Of a DNA stretch of 11,617 nt, positions 6,624 to 11,617 are shown one piece after another. This DNA comes from Planctomycetota bacterium (GTDB taxonomy: Bacteria > Planctomycetota > PUPC01 > DSUN01), in the NCBI GenBank assembly GCA_016872875.1, contig VGYW01000270.1, positions 1 to 11,617 of the forward strand, written 5' to 3'. The notes under the pieces were generated by a model. That model was not told where the DNA came from. It saw only the letters and a program-made list of their open reading frames with translations, and made no database searches. Position numbers and translations under genes: made by a program. Every line of letters begins with the position of its first letter. Within the stretch, counting starts at the first letter, position 1.

Positions 6624-6830
6624 ATGTCGAAGCAGAGTCTGGTGGCCTGTGCCATGGCTGCCCTCGGCTGCCTCGCCGTCTCGAATGGCGGGGCGCCCAG
6701 GAGCCCGACCCGGTGGACTCCTTCATCCGGGCGGTGAAGGAGAAGGACCGGTTCGCAGTGCAGATGGCCGCGTTGCCGTTGACTCCCCGCATGCTGGCCG
6801 GTATACTCTTGCGGGCCGCCGGGCACTCAG
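6624..6830 (+). pseudogene. Remnant of a secreted protein gene, frameshifted at a G run
   Basis: ATG 6624 has a good ribosome site (GGAGGG, 6612-6617) and opens with a signal-peptide-like sequence (MSKQSLVACAMAALGCLAVS). The frame closes after 37 residues. From about 6693 a second frame continues plausibly as AQEPDPVDSFIRAVKEKDRF and on through MAALPLTPRMLAGILLRAAG. The switch falls at GGGG (about 6690-6693); one more G would join the two frames. The 3' limit is undefined, because the second frame would run into the aminotransferase gene and the promoter of that gene lies inside this remnant. I do not recognise the product. A real mutation, a sequencing error or an accidental open frame are all possible. 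Confidence 0.4.
6779..6807 (+). promoter_or_regulatory. Sigma-70 promoter of the aminotransferase gene
   Basis: TTGACT (6779-6784), 17-bp spacer, TATACT (6802-6807). Transcription would start near 6814, about 68 nt before ATG 6882, and a GAGGAG ribosome site lies at 6872-6877. Confidence 0.68.
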
Positions 6831-6881
6831 GCGGCGGCCAGGTTTCCCCGGGATTCCCCCATCGTAGAAACGAGGAGCGAA

Positions 6882-8228
6882 ATGGAGTTCGAGGCACTGA
6901 AGAAGTCGGGCATCACCAACCTGTTGTCGGCCTTCGGGCGGAGCATCTGGCTGCCGCAGGGCATCTTCTACTGGACGGGCCGCGCGAAGAAGGAGGCGAC
7001 GATTGACGCGACAATCGGGAGCGCGCAAGGCCCCGAGAGCGAAATCGTAGAGGGCGCGCCTGACAAGGCGGTGACCTTTTACATCCCGTCGGTCACGCGC
7101 TGCTTCGCGGGGCTGAGGAGCGAGGAGGCAGTGCCCTACGCGCCGATGCTGGGCCTGCCAGACCTGCGGAATGCCTGGCGCGACTGGATTCTCCGCAAGC
7201 TGGCCGACGTCCGCGACCGCGTCGAGCCCTGCCTCACCCTCCCCGCCGCCACGCCCGGCGTGACCGGCGGCATCTTCATGGCCGCGAAGCTCTTCGTGGA
7301 CAAGGATGAGGTGGTCGTCTCGCCCGACCGGCTGTGGGAGAACTACAGCAACGTCGTGGAGCGGCACATCGGCGGGCGGATCGAGACGTTTCCCTTCTTC
7401 GACGGCGACCGCCTCAACCTCAAGGGGATGCAGCGGAAGCTCCTCGACACCCTGGCCGCGCAGCCCAAGGCCGTCCTGATGCTGAACTTCCCCAACAACC
7501 CCGTGGGCTACAATCCGCCGAGGAGCCTCGTGCCCGAGATCGTGGACACCCTGGTCGAGGTCGTCGAGCAGGCGGGCAAGCCGGTCATCGTGCTGTGCGA
7601 CGATGCCTACGAGGGCTACGTCTACGACCCCGACGCCCTCCAGCGCTCGATCTTCGGCGACCTCTGCGACGCCCACCGCCGAATCCTGCCGATCAAGCTC
7701 GACGGCGCGTCAAAGGAGTTCCTCTTCTACGGCGGGCGCCTCGGCTTCATCACCTTCGGCCTCCCATCGGGCCTCGACGTTGACCGCAAGGCCCTTCAGG
7801 AGGAGCTCGACAACAAGCTGGGCGGCGTCATCCGCAGCACCGTGTCCAACTGCGCCCGCCCCGTCCAATCGGCCGTGCTCAAGGGCCTGGGGCAGATGGA
7901 CACCATTCTGGCCGAGCGAAAGCGCGTGGTGGACGTGCTAGCCCGCCGCGCGGTGCGGCTGAAGGAGGAGTTTGCGAAGGTGGACCTGCCACAGCTCAAG
8001 CCGCTCCCCTTCAACGCCGGCTTCTTCTGCTTCTGCGACATCGAGGGCGTGCCCGCCAACAAGCTCGCCGAGCATCTCATCTCGAAGTACAAGGTCGGCG
8101 TCGTCCCCAGCGAGGGCGGCAAGATCAACGGCATCCGCATCGCCTTCTGCTCCGTGCCTGAGAAGGACATTCCGACCCTCGTCGCGCACGTCGTGAGCGC
8201 CATCAAGGACCTGGCGGGCAGCGCCTGA
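6882..8228 (+). CDS. Class I/II PLP-dependent aminotransferase
   Basis: A cytosolic fold-type I pyridoxal-phosphate enzyme of 448 residues, likely an amino-acid transaminase. Family landmarks are LNFPNNPVGY (conserved Asn206 of the NNP motif), CDDAYEGY (Asp240 for the pyridine nitrogen, Tyr243), GASKEFLFYGGRLGF with the Schiff-base Lys278 and Arg286, and a C-terminal GIRIAF in which Arg419 should bind the substrate carboxylate. ATG 6882 is supported by GAGGAG a few bases upstream. The length is somewhat above the usual roughly 400 residues, with an extended N-terminal part (residues 1-70) before the PYAPMLGLPDLR region. It has its own promoter and no operon partner. The substrate cannot be fixed from sequence; aromatic or aspartate-type substrates are possible but unproven. 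Confidence 0.9.
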   Translation: MEFEALKKSGITNLLSAFGRSIWLPQGIFYWTGRAKKEATIDATIGSAQGPESEIVEGAPDKAVTFYIPSVTRCFAGLRSEEAVPYAPMLGLPDLRNAWRDWILRKLADVRDRVEPCLTLPAATPGVTGGIFMAAKLFVDKDEVVVSPDRLWENYSNVVERHIGGRIETFPFFDGDRLNLKGMQRKLLDTLAAQPKAVLMLNFPNNPVGYNPPRSLVPEIVDTLVEVVEQAGKPVIVLCDDAYEGYVYDPDALQRSIFGDLCDAHRRILPIKLDGASKEFLFYGGRLGFITFGLPSGLDVDRKALQEELDNKLGGVIRSTVSNCARPVQSAVLKGLGQMDTILAERKRVVDVLARRAVRLKEEFAKVDLPQLKPLPFNAGFFCFCDIEGVPANKLAEHLISKYKVGVVPSEGGKINGIRIAFCSVPEKDIPTLVAHVVSAIKDLAGSA

Positions 8229-8246
8229 GGACCATGTGCTTCCGTT

Positions 8247-8296
8247 ACCTCTCCCCTGGGGAGAGGTCGCCCGCCGACGCTCTTGTGGCGGCGGGC
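8247..8296. terminator. Two consecutive hairpins after the aminotransferase gene
   Basis: ACCTCTCCCC (8247-8256) pairs perfectly with GGGGAGAGGT (8258-8267), and GCCCGCCG (8269-8276) pairs with CGGCGGGC (8289-8296) over a 12-nt loop. They lie 18 nt after the stop codon and could end transcription, but no T-run follows. The first hairpin uses the same CCTCTCCCC wording as the one at 8463-8483, so it may equally be a dispersed repeat. Confidence 0.5.
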
Positions 8297-8459
8297 GGGT
8301 GAGGGTGCCTTCCGCCCGCCACGCAAAGAGCCTGTGAAAAAATGACACGGACCTACACGGACGGACACGGACGGACGCCCATCGCCGAGGAATCTGCCCG
8401 TCCGTGCTTGTCCGTGAGCGTCCGTGTGATTTCCTCACAAGCTCAAAGCACCCTCACCC
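8297..8459. repeat. 163-nt composite inverted repeat
   Basis: The ends GGGTGAGGGTGC (8297-8308) and GCACCCTCACCC (8448-8459) are perfectly complementary. Inside, 8328-8350 and 8422-8444 pair at 19 of 23 positions, and the core arms 8345-8374 and 8398-8427, built of CACGGAC/GTCCGTG words, pair at 24 of 30 positions around a 23-nt loop. The left arm has about 15 extra nt. No open frame of interest lies inside; the element fills the gap between the aminotransferase and oxidoreductase genes. Confidence 0.85.
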
Positions 8460-8462
8460 CAG

Positions 8463-8483
8463 CCCTCTCCCCGAGGGAGAGGG
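8463..8483. repeat. CCCTCTCC/GGAGAGGG hairpin
   Basis: CCCTCTCC (8463-8470) pairs with GGAGAGGG (8476-8483) around CCGAG, directly after the composite repeat. Together with CACCCTCACCCCAG in front of it, it forms a wording that I recall as a widespread intergenic repeat, and it mirrors the hairpin at 8247-8267. Confidence 0.7.
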
Positions 8484-8556
8484 GGAAAGGCTGACGCTTG
8501 TGCGAGAAGCGGCACACTGAACGCAAGCGGGGGGCCAACAAGGAGGCGACATCCCA

Positions 8557-9624
8557 ATGCCGAAGTACCGCCTCGCCGTGATCGGCACCGGCGGCATCTC
8601 GCGCTATCACATGGGCGGCTGGCTCAAGAGCGGCCTCGGCCAGCTCGTCGCCGCCTGCGACGTCCAGCCCGCCAACCTGGAGGGCTTCGTCAGGGAGTTC
8701 GGCGTCGCCCCCGAGCACGCCTACTCGGACGCGCGCGAGATGCTGCGGCGCGAGAGGCCCGAGGCCGTGAGCATCTGTGCCTGGGCGCAGCACCACGCCG
8801 CCCTCGTCGTCGCCGCGTGCAAGGCGGGGGTAAGAGGCATCCTGTGCGAGAAGCCGATGGCCTACTCCAACGCCGAGGCCGAGGCGATGGCCAAGGCGGC
8901 GGAGGTTAGCGGCGCAAAGGTCATGATCACCCACCAGCGCCGCTACAGCCGCCGCATCGCAAAGGCCCGCCAGCTCATCGCCAAGGGCGCGATAGGCCAA
9001 GTCCACACCCTCGTCGCCCGCGGCGGCGGCGGACTCACCAACACCCATTCGCACTCAATCGACATGCTGCGCTACGTGCTCGGCGACCCCAAGGCCGAAT
9101 GGGTCCTCGCCCAGGCCGAGCGCTCCACCAACCGCTGGGAGCGCTGCCACCCGGTGGAGGACTGCCTCGTCGGCCTCATCGGCTTCGAGGGCGGCGCGCA
9201 CGGCATCCTTGATTCCGACACGCCGCTCGACGGCGCGGCCAAAGGCGGCCTCTGGGTCTACGGCACGAAGGGCGCGATTGACCTCTTCGGCGGCCCGCTC
9301 CTGATGAACGCCTCGACCGGCGGCAAGTGGAAGCCCATCGAGACGAAGGGGGAGATCGATCTTCCCATCCAATACGTCCGCGGGCTCATTGCCTGGATGA
9401 ATGGCGGCCCCGAGCCGCCGCTCTCGCTCGCCAGGGCTTTGGGCACCCACGAGATCATCATGGGCTTCTACGAATCCGCCCGCACACGTGCTCGCGTCAG
9501 CCTCCCCGTCCGCAACCGCCGCCGCATCCTCGCCCAGATGATCGCCGACGGCACTTTCCACCTCAAGACCCGCAAGCCCTACGACATCCGCACCCCCGAT
9601 GCCTTCAAGGCCGGCTACCGCTGA
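8557..9624 (+). CDS. Gfo/Idh/MocA-family oxidoreductase
   Basis: An NAD(P)-dependent dehydrogenase-like enzyme of 355 residues, the usual family length, probably acting on a sugar, inositol or related polyol. The N-terminal Rossmann domain begins YRLAVIGTGGIS (glycine motif at residues 10-15), and the family hallmark CEKPMAYS puts the catalytic-region Lys at 99. The second domain holds HQRRYSRR (about 126-133) and NTHSHSIDMLRYVLGD (162-177), whose His/Asp pattern is the usual active-site segment. There is no signal peptide, so it is cytosolic. AAGGAGG at 8540-8546 with a 10-nt spacing supports the start. It stands alone between repeats, with no transporter or sugar enzyme nearby to hint at the substrate. 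Some family members are not dehydrogenases, so the exact reaction stays open. Confidence 0.93.
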   Translation: MPKYRLAVIGTGGISRYHMGGWLKSGLGQLVAACDVQPANLEGFVREFGVAPEHAYSDAREMLRRERPEAVSICAWAQHHAALVVAACKAGVRGILCEKPMAYSNAEAEAMAKAAEVSGAKVMITHQRRYSRRIAKARQLIAKGAIGQVHTLVARGGGGLTNTHSHSIDMLRYVLGDPKAEWVLAQAERSTNRWERCHPVEDCLVGLIGFEGGAHGILDSDTPLDGAAKGGLWVYGTKGAIDLFGGPLLMNASTGGKWKPIETKGEIDLPIQYVRGLIAWMNGGPEPPLSLARALGTHEIIMGFYESARTRARVSLPVRNRRRILAQMIADGTFHLKTRKPYDIRTPDAFKAGYR

Positions 9625-9719
9625 GGCGCACCATCAGCCACGAGGAGATGGGGCGCAGGATCAAGACGTGGCGAAGATGACACACCCAACACCTGTCTTC
9701 CCTTGCTCTGCCCCCGCCC

Positions 9720-9748
9720 TTGATTCCTTTGACGGAATGCCGTAGACT
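9720..9748 (+). promoter_or_regulatory. Probable promoter of the MNT nucleotidyltransferase gene
   Basis: TTGATT (9720-9725), 17-bp spacer, TAGACT (9743-9748). Transcription from about 9755 would begin at the ribosome site AGGAAGGAAG (9755-9764), so the leader would be very short. The layout closely matches the promoter at 10395-10423. Confidence 0.5.
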
Positions 9749-9772
9749 ATGCTGAGGAAGGAAGACTCGACC

Positions 9773-10093
9773 ATGGTCGAGACCGAGAGCCAGATCCTGC
9801 GCCGCCTCAAGAGGCTTCTGCTCAAGCGAGTGTCTCTCCATCGCTTCGTCCTGTTCGGCTCCCGGGCGCGAGGGGACTCCGACCCTGCCTCCGATATGGA
9901 CGTCCTGGTCGTAGTGGATGGGGAGGCCGGGGACGACATCCGCGACTTCATCAGCGACTGCGCCTGGGAAGCAGGTTACGAGGATGGCATCCTCGTCGTC
10001 CCCGTCGTCTTCTCCCGTGACGAATGGGAGAACGGCCCCGAACGCAACTCTCTCCTCGCCCAGGCCGTTGCCCTCGAAGGGGTGCCCGTGTGA
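9773..10093 (+). CDS. MNT-type nucleotidyltransferase (MntA-like)
   Basis: A 106-residue minimal nucleotidyltransferase. The core reads FVLFGSRARGDSDPASDMDVLVVV: GSRARG at 29-34 and the metal-binding pair Asp41/Asp43. These proteins commonly pair with a HEPN protein and act as the antitoxin by nucleotidylating the HEPN toxin. ATG 9773 is preferred over ATG 9749 because AGGAAGGAAG sits 8 nt before it. The region where a third acidic metal ligand is expected reads ILVVPVVFS without an aspartate, which may be a subfamily trait rather than loss of function. It overlaps the next small gene by GTGA, the expected arrangement for an MNT/HEPN pair. It sits in a repeat-rich accessory region. Confidence 0.88.
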   Translation: MVETESQILRRLKRLLLKRVSLHRFVLFGSRARGDSDPASDMDVLVVVDGEAGDDIRDFISDCAWEAGYEDGILVVPVVFSRDEWENGPERNSLLAQAVALEGVPV

Positions 10094-10224
10094 AACTCCG
10101 CCAGGTCTCCGACTACAAAGTCAGCCAACTCCTCACCCGCGCCAAAGCCGAGGAAGCGTTGGCCAACGCCACCCGCTTCGTGGAGGCGATCACGAACTAC
10201 TTGGCAGCAAGCCCTTCGGATTGA
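10090..10224 (+). pseudogene. Short gene after MNT, probably a truncated HEPN partner
   Basis: GTG 10090 overlaps the MNT stop as GTGA and opens 44 residues. The sequence is helical in character: LLTRAKAEEALANATRFVEA and then NYLAAS before an early stop. The spacing of RAxxALxxA and the ending AAS recall the first helix and start of the second helix of HEPN proteins, which usually continue AASRAYYA and run to 110-140 residues. If so, it lost most of the domain, including the catalytic R-x4-H motif of HEPN RNases. It could instead be a complete small protein. The HEPN link rests mainly on position next to MNT and is inference. Confidence 0.4.
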
Positions 10225-10265
10225 CACTGCCGCCTGCCTGCTGCCCACGTTCCTCGGCCCTGCTA

Positions 10266-10357
10266 CCCCGAACACCCATCACCAAACACCGATAACCTGC
10301 TTTCTCTTCCTCTGCCCTCCGCCCTCTGCCGTCTGTTCCCCCCTCCCGCCCCCTACT
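10266..10357. repeat. 32-nt direct repeat copy 1 plus pyrimidine-rich tract
   Basis: The 32 nt at 10266-10297 (starts CCCCGAACACCC, ends CACCGATAACC) recur at 11349-11380 with 2 mismatches. They are followed by about 60 nt that are almost all C and T (words CTCTGCCCTC, CCGCCCTCTGCC) up to 10357. A similar C/T-rich tract follows the second copy. The stretch 10225-10394 has no gene otherwise. Confidence 0.8.
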
Positions 10358-10394
10358 TGCTGAACTCCCCCGAGTAGTACCTCCACTATGGCAC

Positions 10395-10423
10395 TTGATT
10401 GCTCCGTCTGGATGCACTAGAAT
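10395..10423 (+). promoter_or_regulatory. Promoter of the UPF0175 gene
   Basis: TTGATT (10395-10400), 17-bp spacer, TAGAAT (10418-10423). AAGGAGG (10435-10441) and ATG 10450 follow at ideal distances, so leader length would be about 20 nt. Confidence 0.65.
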
Positions 10424-10449
10424 ATGGAATGGAGAAGGAGGACCCAACC

Positions 10450-10713
10450 ATGCGAACCGTGACGATCGACGTCTCGGATGAGTTGTCTGCGGAACTGGAA
10501 CCCTATCGCGACAGGCTGGGCGATCTTCTCTCCATCGCGTTGCGGGACGTCCGCATGGCCGAAGGTCTCGCCCTCTTTCAACAGGGCGCAACATCCCTCT
10601 GGAAAGCCGCTCGCACGGCCGGGGTCTCCCTCCGCGAGATGACCCAGTACGCCGTTGCCCACGGCGTCCGAGCGCCCGTTGACGAGGAAACCCTCCAGGA
10701 AGAGCTGGCGTGA
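10450..10713 (+). CDS. UPF0175 family (antitoxin-like, helix-turn-helix)
   Basis: The 87 residues match the UPF0175 pattern: MRTVTIDVSDEL, then LEPYRDRLGDLLSIALRDVRM, a helical part with ALFQQGATSLWKAARTAGVS and LREMTQYAVAHGVR, ending DEETLQEELA. Residues about 35-70 form the predicted helix-turn-helix. These proteins usually precede a PIN-like DUF3368 gene and are regarded as antitoxins that repress their own promoter. Here a perfect AAGGAGG lies 8 nt before ATG 10450; an earlier in-frame start at 10399 would precede the -10 box. The following gene starts by GTGA overlap but is only a remnant, so this appears to be an orphan antitoxin. Confidence 0.87.
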   Translation: MRTVTIDVSDELSAELEPYRDRLGDLLSIALRDVRMAEGLALFQQGATSLWKAARTAGVSLREMTQYAVAHGVRAPVDEETLQEELA

Positions 10714-10763
10714 AGGCCGTCTGCGAAGAGGCCCCCCGCAAGGCCCGGGGGCTGGGGCCCTAG
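10710..10763 (+). pseudogene. Start of a lost toxin gene after UPF0175
   Basis: GTG 10710 overlaps the UPF0175 stop as GTGA and reads VKAVCEEAPRKARGLGP before TAG 10761. A start of the type (M/V)KAVC fits PIN-like partners of UPF0175, which usually continue with a nucleotide-binding-like NxxPLI motif; here the sequence turns into GC-rich non-conserved text after five residues. I infer that the body of the partner gene was deleted or replaced by repeat DNA. The evidence is only position and five residues. Confidence 0.35.
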
Positions 10764-10776
10764 TCGCCCCTTGCGG
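10736..10776. repeat. CCGCAAGG/CCTTGCGG inverted repeat
   Basis: CCGCAAGG (10736-10743) pairs perfectly with CCTTGCGG (10769-10776). The 25-nt loop is G/C-rich and can pair further (GGGGC/GCCC). It lies just after the UPF0175 unit, where a terminator could sit, but no T-run follows. Confidence 0.5.
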
Positions 10777-10857
10777 CGAGGCCAACAACTGCCTCGTCTA
10801 CCCTTGCCCTCCACCGTCCGCCCACCGCCCACTGTCTACCGTCCACTGCCCTCCGCC

Positions 10858-10936
10858 TCACTCCGTCCAATCCACCTTGCACCCCTGCCTCTCCAGCTCC
10901 TCCACCACCTTCAGCGACTCCGCGGTGAGTTGGTTC
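10858..10936 (-). pseudogene. C-terminal coding segment, copy A of a 76-nt direct repeat
   Basis: 10861-10936 matches 11419-11494 at 68 of 76 positions. On the minus strand it reads NQLTAESLKVVEELERQG, continuing CKVDWTE and stop at 10858. A TAG lies in frame 13 codons upstream of the shared part, so no complete gene remains; the segment looks like the tail of a lost gene. I do not recognise the family. The ORF6N promoter lies just beyond it on the other strand. Between 10777 and 10857 I see only C/T-rich low-complexity sequence. Confidence 0.55.
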
Positions 10937-10949
10937 TTTGGGGACACCC

Positions 10950-10978
10950 TTGACCCGCAAAGCGCTGCGCACTATACT
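10950..10978 (+). promoter_or_regulatory. Sigma-70 promoter of the ORF6N gene
   Basis: TTGACC (10950-10955), 17-bp spacer, TATACT (10973-10978). Transcription would start near 10985, about 28 nt before TTG 11013; GAGAGG at 11002-11007 serves as the ribosome site. Confidence 0.68.
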
Positions 10979-11012
10979 GGCCTTGGCTGAGGGCCTCGTT
11001 TGAGAGGCGGAT

Positions 11013-11335
11013 TTGGTCTTGCCAAGTGAGTATGCAGTCATACCGGCCGAGCGCATCGAGGCGGCGATCTTCCTGATCCGCGGCCACAAGGTCATGTTGA
11101 GCCATCACCTGGCCGAGCTATACGGCGTCGAACCCCGCGTACTGGTCCAGGCCGTCAAGCGCAACACCCAGCGCTTCCCGCCCGACTTCATGTTCCAACT
11201 CAGCAAGGACGAGTTCGCCATCTTGAAATCACAAATTGTGATTTCAAGAAGTTCGCCATCGTCTTCAAGGCCATCCGCCGCCTCATGCAGCCCGAACGCC
11301 GCAAGCCAGTAACCCTCATCGGATTCCACAAGTAG
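11013..11335 (+). pseudogene. ORF6N-domain protein, internally deleted and frameshifted
   Basis: ORF6N is a phage- and mobile-element-associated DNA-binding domain. Frame 1 gives the nearly complete N-terminal domain: [65 protein letters not shown]. The frame then becomes Ser/Pro/Ala-rich and stops at 11310-11312. In another frame 11246-11335 reads [20 protein letters not shown] and ends LIGFHK, which is the typical C-terminus of full-length ORF6N proteins (LMxPPxxKRRxIGF). Thus the GGRRYxPxAFTEQGVAML core and the coiled middle, on the order of 100 residues, are missing. Start codon is TTG 11013 (GAGAGG 5 nt upstream) or TTG 11019. The loss is placed at a perfect palindrome. Confidence 0.87.
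11222..11248. repeat. Perfect palindrome at the ORF6N deletion scar
   Basis: CTTGAAATCACAA (11222-11234) and TTGTGATTTCAAG (11236-11248) are exact reverse complements around one A. The 11-nt direct repeat AGTTCGCCATC flanks the palindrome at 11212-11222 and 11250-11260. The palindrome encodes ILKSQIVIS, the last intact part of the domain. Confidence 0.9.
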
Positions 11336-11348
11336 TCCTGCACCCCGA

Positions 11349-11380
11349 CCCCGAACACCCAACACCGAACACCGATAACC
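11349..11380. repeat. 32-nt direct repeat, copy 2
   Basis: It matches 10266-10297 at 30 of 32 positions and begins 14 nt after the stop of the ORF6N remnant. A C/T-rich tract (11381-11415, words CTGCCATCTGCC) follows, as after copy 1. Confidence 0.8.
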
Positions 11381-11415
11381 CTTCCTCGACTGCCATCTGC
11401 CTCCTGCCGACTGGT

Positions 11416-11595
11416 CTACTCCGTCCAATTCACCTTGCACCCCTGCCTCTCCACCTCCTCGGCCACCTTCAGCCACTCCGCCGTGAGCTGCTTCCTCGCC
11501 GGAGGCCAGAACTCTATCAGGTCAAGCAAAAAGTAGAAAATTGAGGCTTGACCCCGCCGTCCCCGCCGCCGCCCCGCCGCCTCGGGCTTGCTCAT
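11416..11595 (-). CDS. Small hypothetical protein, 59 residues, unrecognised
   Basis: ATG 11595 opens 59 residues: an Arg/Gly-rich start (MSKPEAAGRRRGRRG), a hydrophobic middle (SIFYFLLDLIEFW) and a charged helical end (QLTAEWLKVAEEVERQG, then CKVNWTE). The end is shared with the decayed copy at 10858-10936, including the stop position. The hydrophobic middle is encoded by an AT-rich inverted repeat (11520-11553), so the original gene was probably longer or different upstream and was joined to this tail through repeat insertion. No good ribosome site is visible. It may be a gene remnant rather than an expressed protein; function unknown. Confidence 0.35.
   Translation of the reverse strand: MSKPEAAGRRRGRRGQASIFYFLLDLIEFWPPARKQLTAEWLKVAEEVERQGCKVNWTE
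11520..11553. repeat. AT-rich inverted repeat GGTCAAGC...GCTTGACC
   Basis: GGTCAAGC (11520-11527) pairs perfectly with GCTTGACC (11546-11553). The 18-nt loop (AAAAAGTAGAAAATTGAG) is strongly AT-rich against a GC-rich background, which marks it as inserted DNA. Confidence 0.78.
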
Positions 11596-11617
11596 AGATG
11601 GCCCCCGAACCAGGGCC

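Noticed and set aside
5659..6867. Plus-strand open frame of 402 residues crossing the uvrA start and promoter
   Set aside because: Its first part is antisense to uvrA and its second part crosses hairpins and the uvrA promoter; no recognisable motif.
6491..7006. Plus-strand frame running from the hairpins into the aminotransferase gene
   Set aside because: It overlaps the well-supported aminotransferase start by over 100 nt; only its middle part is kept, as the second frame of a possible remnant.
6723..7676. Minus-strand open frame of 317 residues within the aminotransferase gene
   Set aside because: Antisense of a gene with all PLP-enzyme residues; the translation has no family signature.
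11225..11245. TTGAAATCACAAATTGTGATTT as a possible CRP-like operator
   Set aside because: It resembles a TGTGA-type palindrome, but it lies inside the coding part of the ORF6N remnant and away from any promoter, so no regulatory role can be supported.

Overview
The window is GC-rich bacterial DNA. Its gene content (a LolA-like secreted protein, rnf genes, Gfo/Idh/MocA oxidoreductase, small toxin-antitoxin families, ORF6N) and its many short palindromic repeat families suggest an uncultured planctomycete or other PVC-like lineage. This is an inference; no rRNA or other lineage marker is present.

Layout. The left edge holds the 3' end of folP (+). It converges on a minus-strand block that reads, in transcription order, uvrA (start 6264), rnfE, rnfA, then a two-domain secreted protein ending in a LolA-like domain. 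rnfE-rnfA overlap by GTGA and the LolA-like gene follows rnfA after 4 nt, so these three look like one operon. A consensus sigma-70 promoter (TTGACA-16-TATAAT) starts it, with its -35 box inside the uvrA stop codon region. uvrA has its own promoter at 6370-6397. The rest of the Rnf complex (B, C, D, G) is absent here.

On the right everything with a recognised function reads plus: a broken secreted-protein remnant (6624 on), a class I/II aminotransferase (6882-8228) with its own promoter, and a Gfo/Idh/MocA oxidoreductase (8557-9624). Then comes an accessory stretch from 9.7 kb to the end: an MNT nucleotidyltransferase followed by a very short second gene (probable truncated HEPN), a UPF0175 antitoxin-like gene followed by only a 17-codon remnant, an ORF6N gene with an internal deletion, and two copies of a minus-strand C-terminal coding segment. 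Each of the three plus-strand accessory genes has a recognisable sigma-70 promoter with a 17-bp spacer, yet each unit is damaged in its distal part.

The most unusual aspect is how many short inverted-repeat families have invaded the window, including coding DNA. uvrA carries two: a 51-nt near-perfect palindrome read in frame as exactly 17 residues, and a TGGA-type inverted repeat read as roughly 35 extra residues. The folP tail and a 59-residue ORF at the right edge also read through repeat sequence. No CRISPR array, tRNA, rRNA or transposase was seen.
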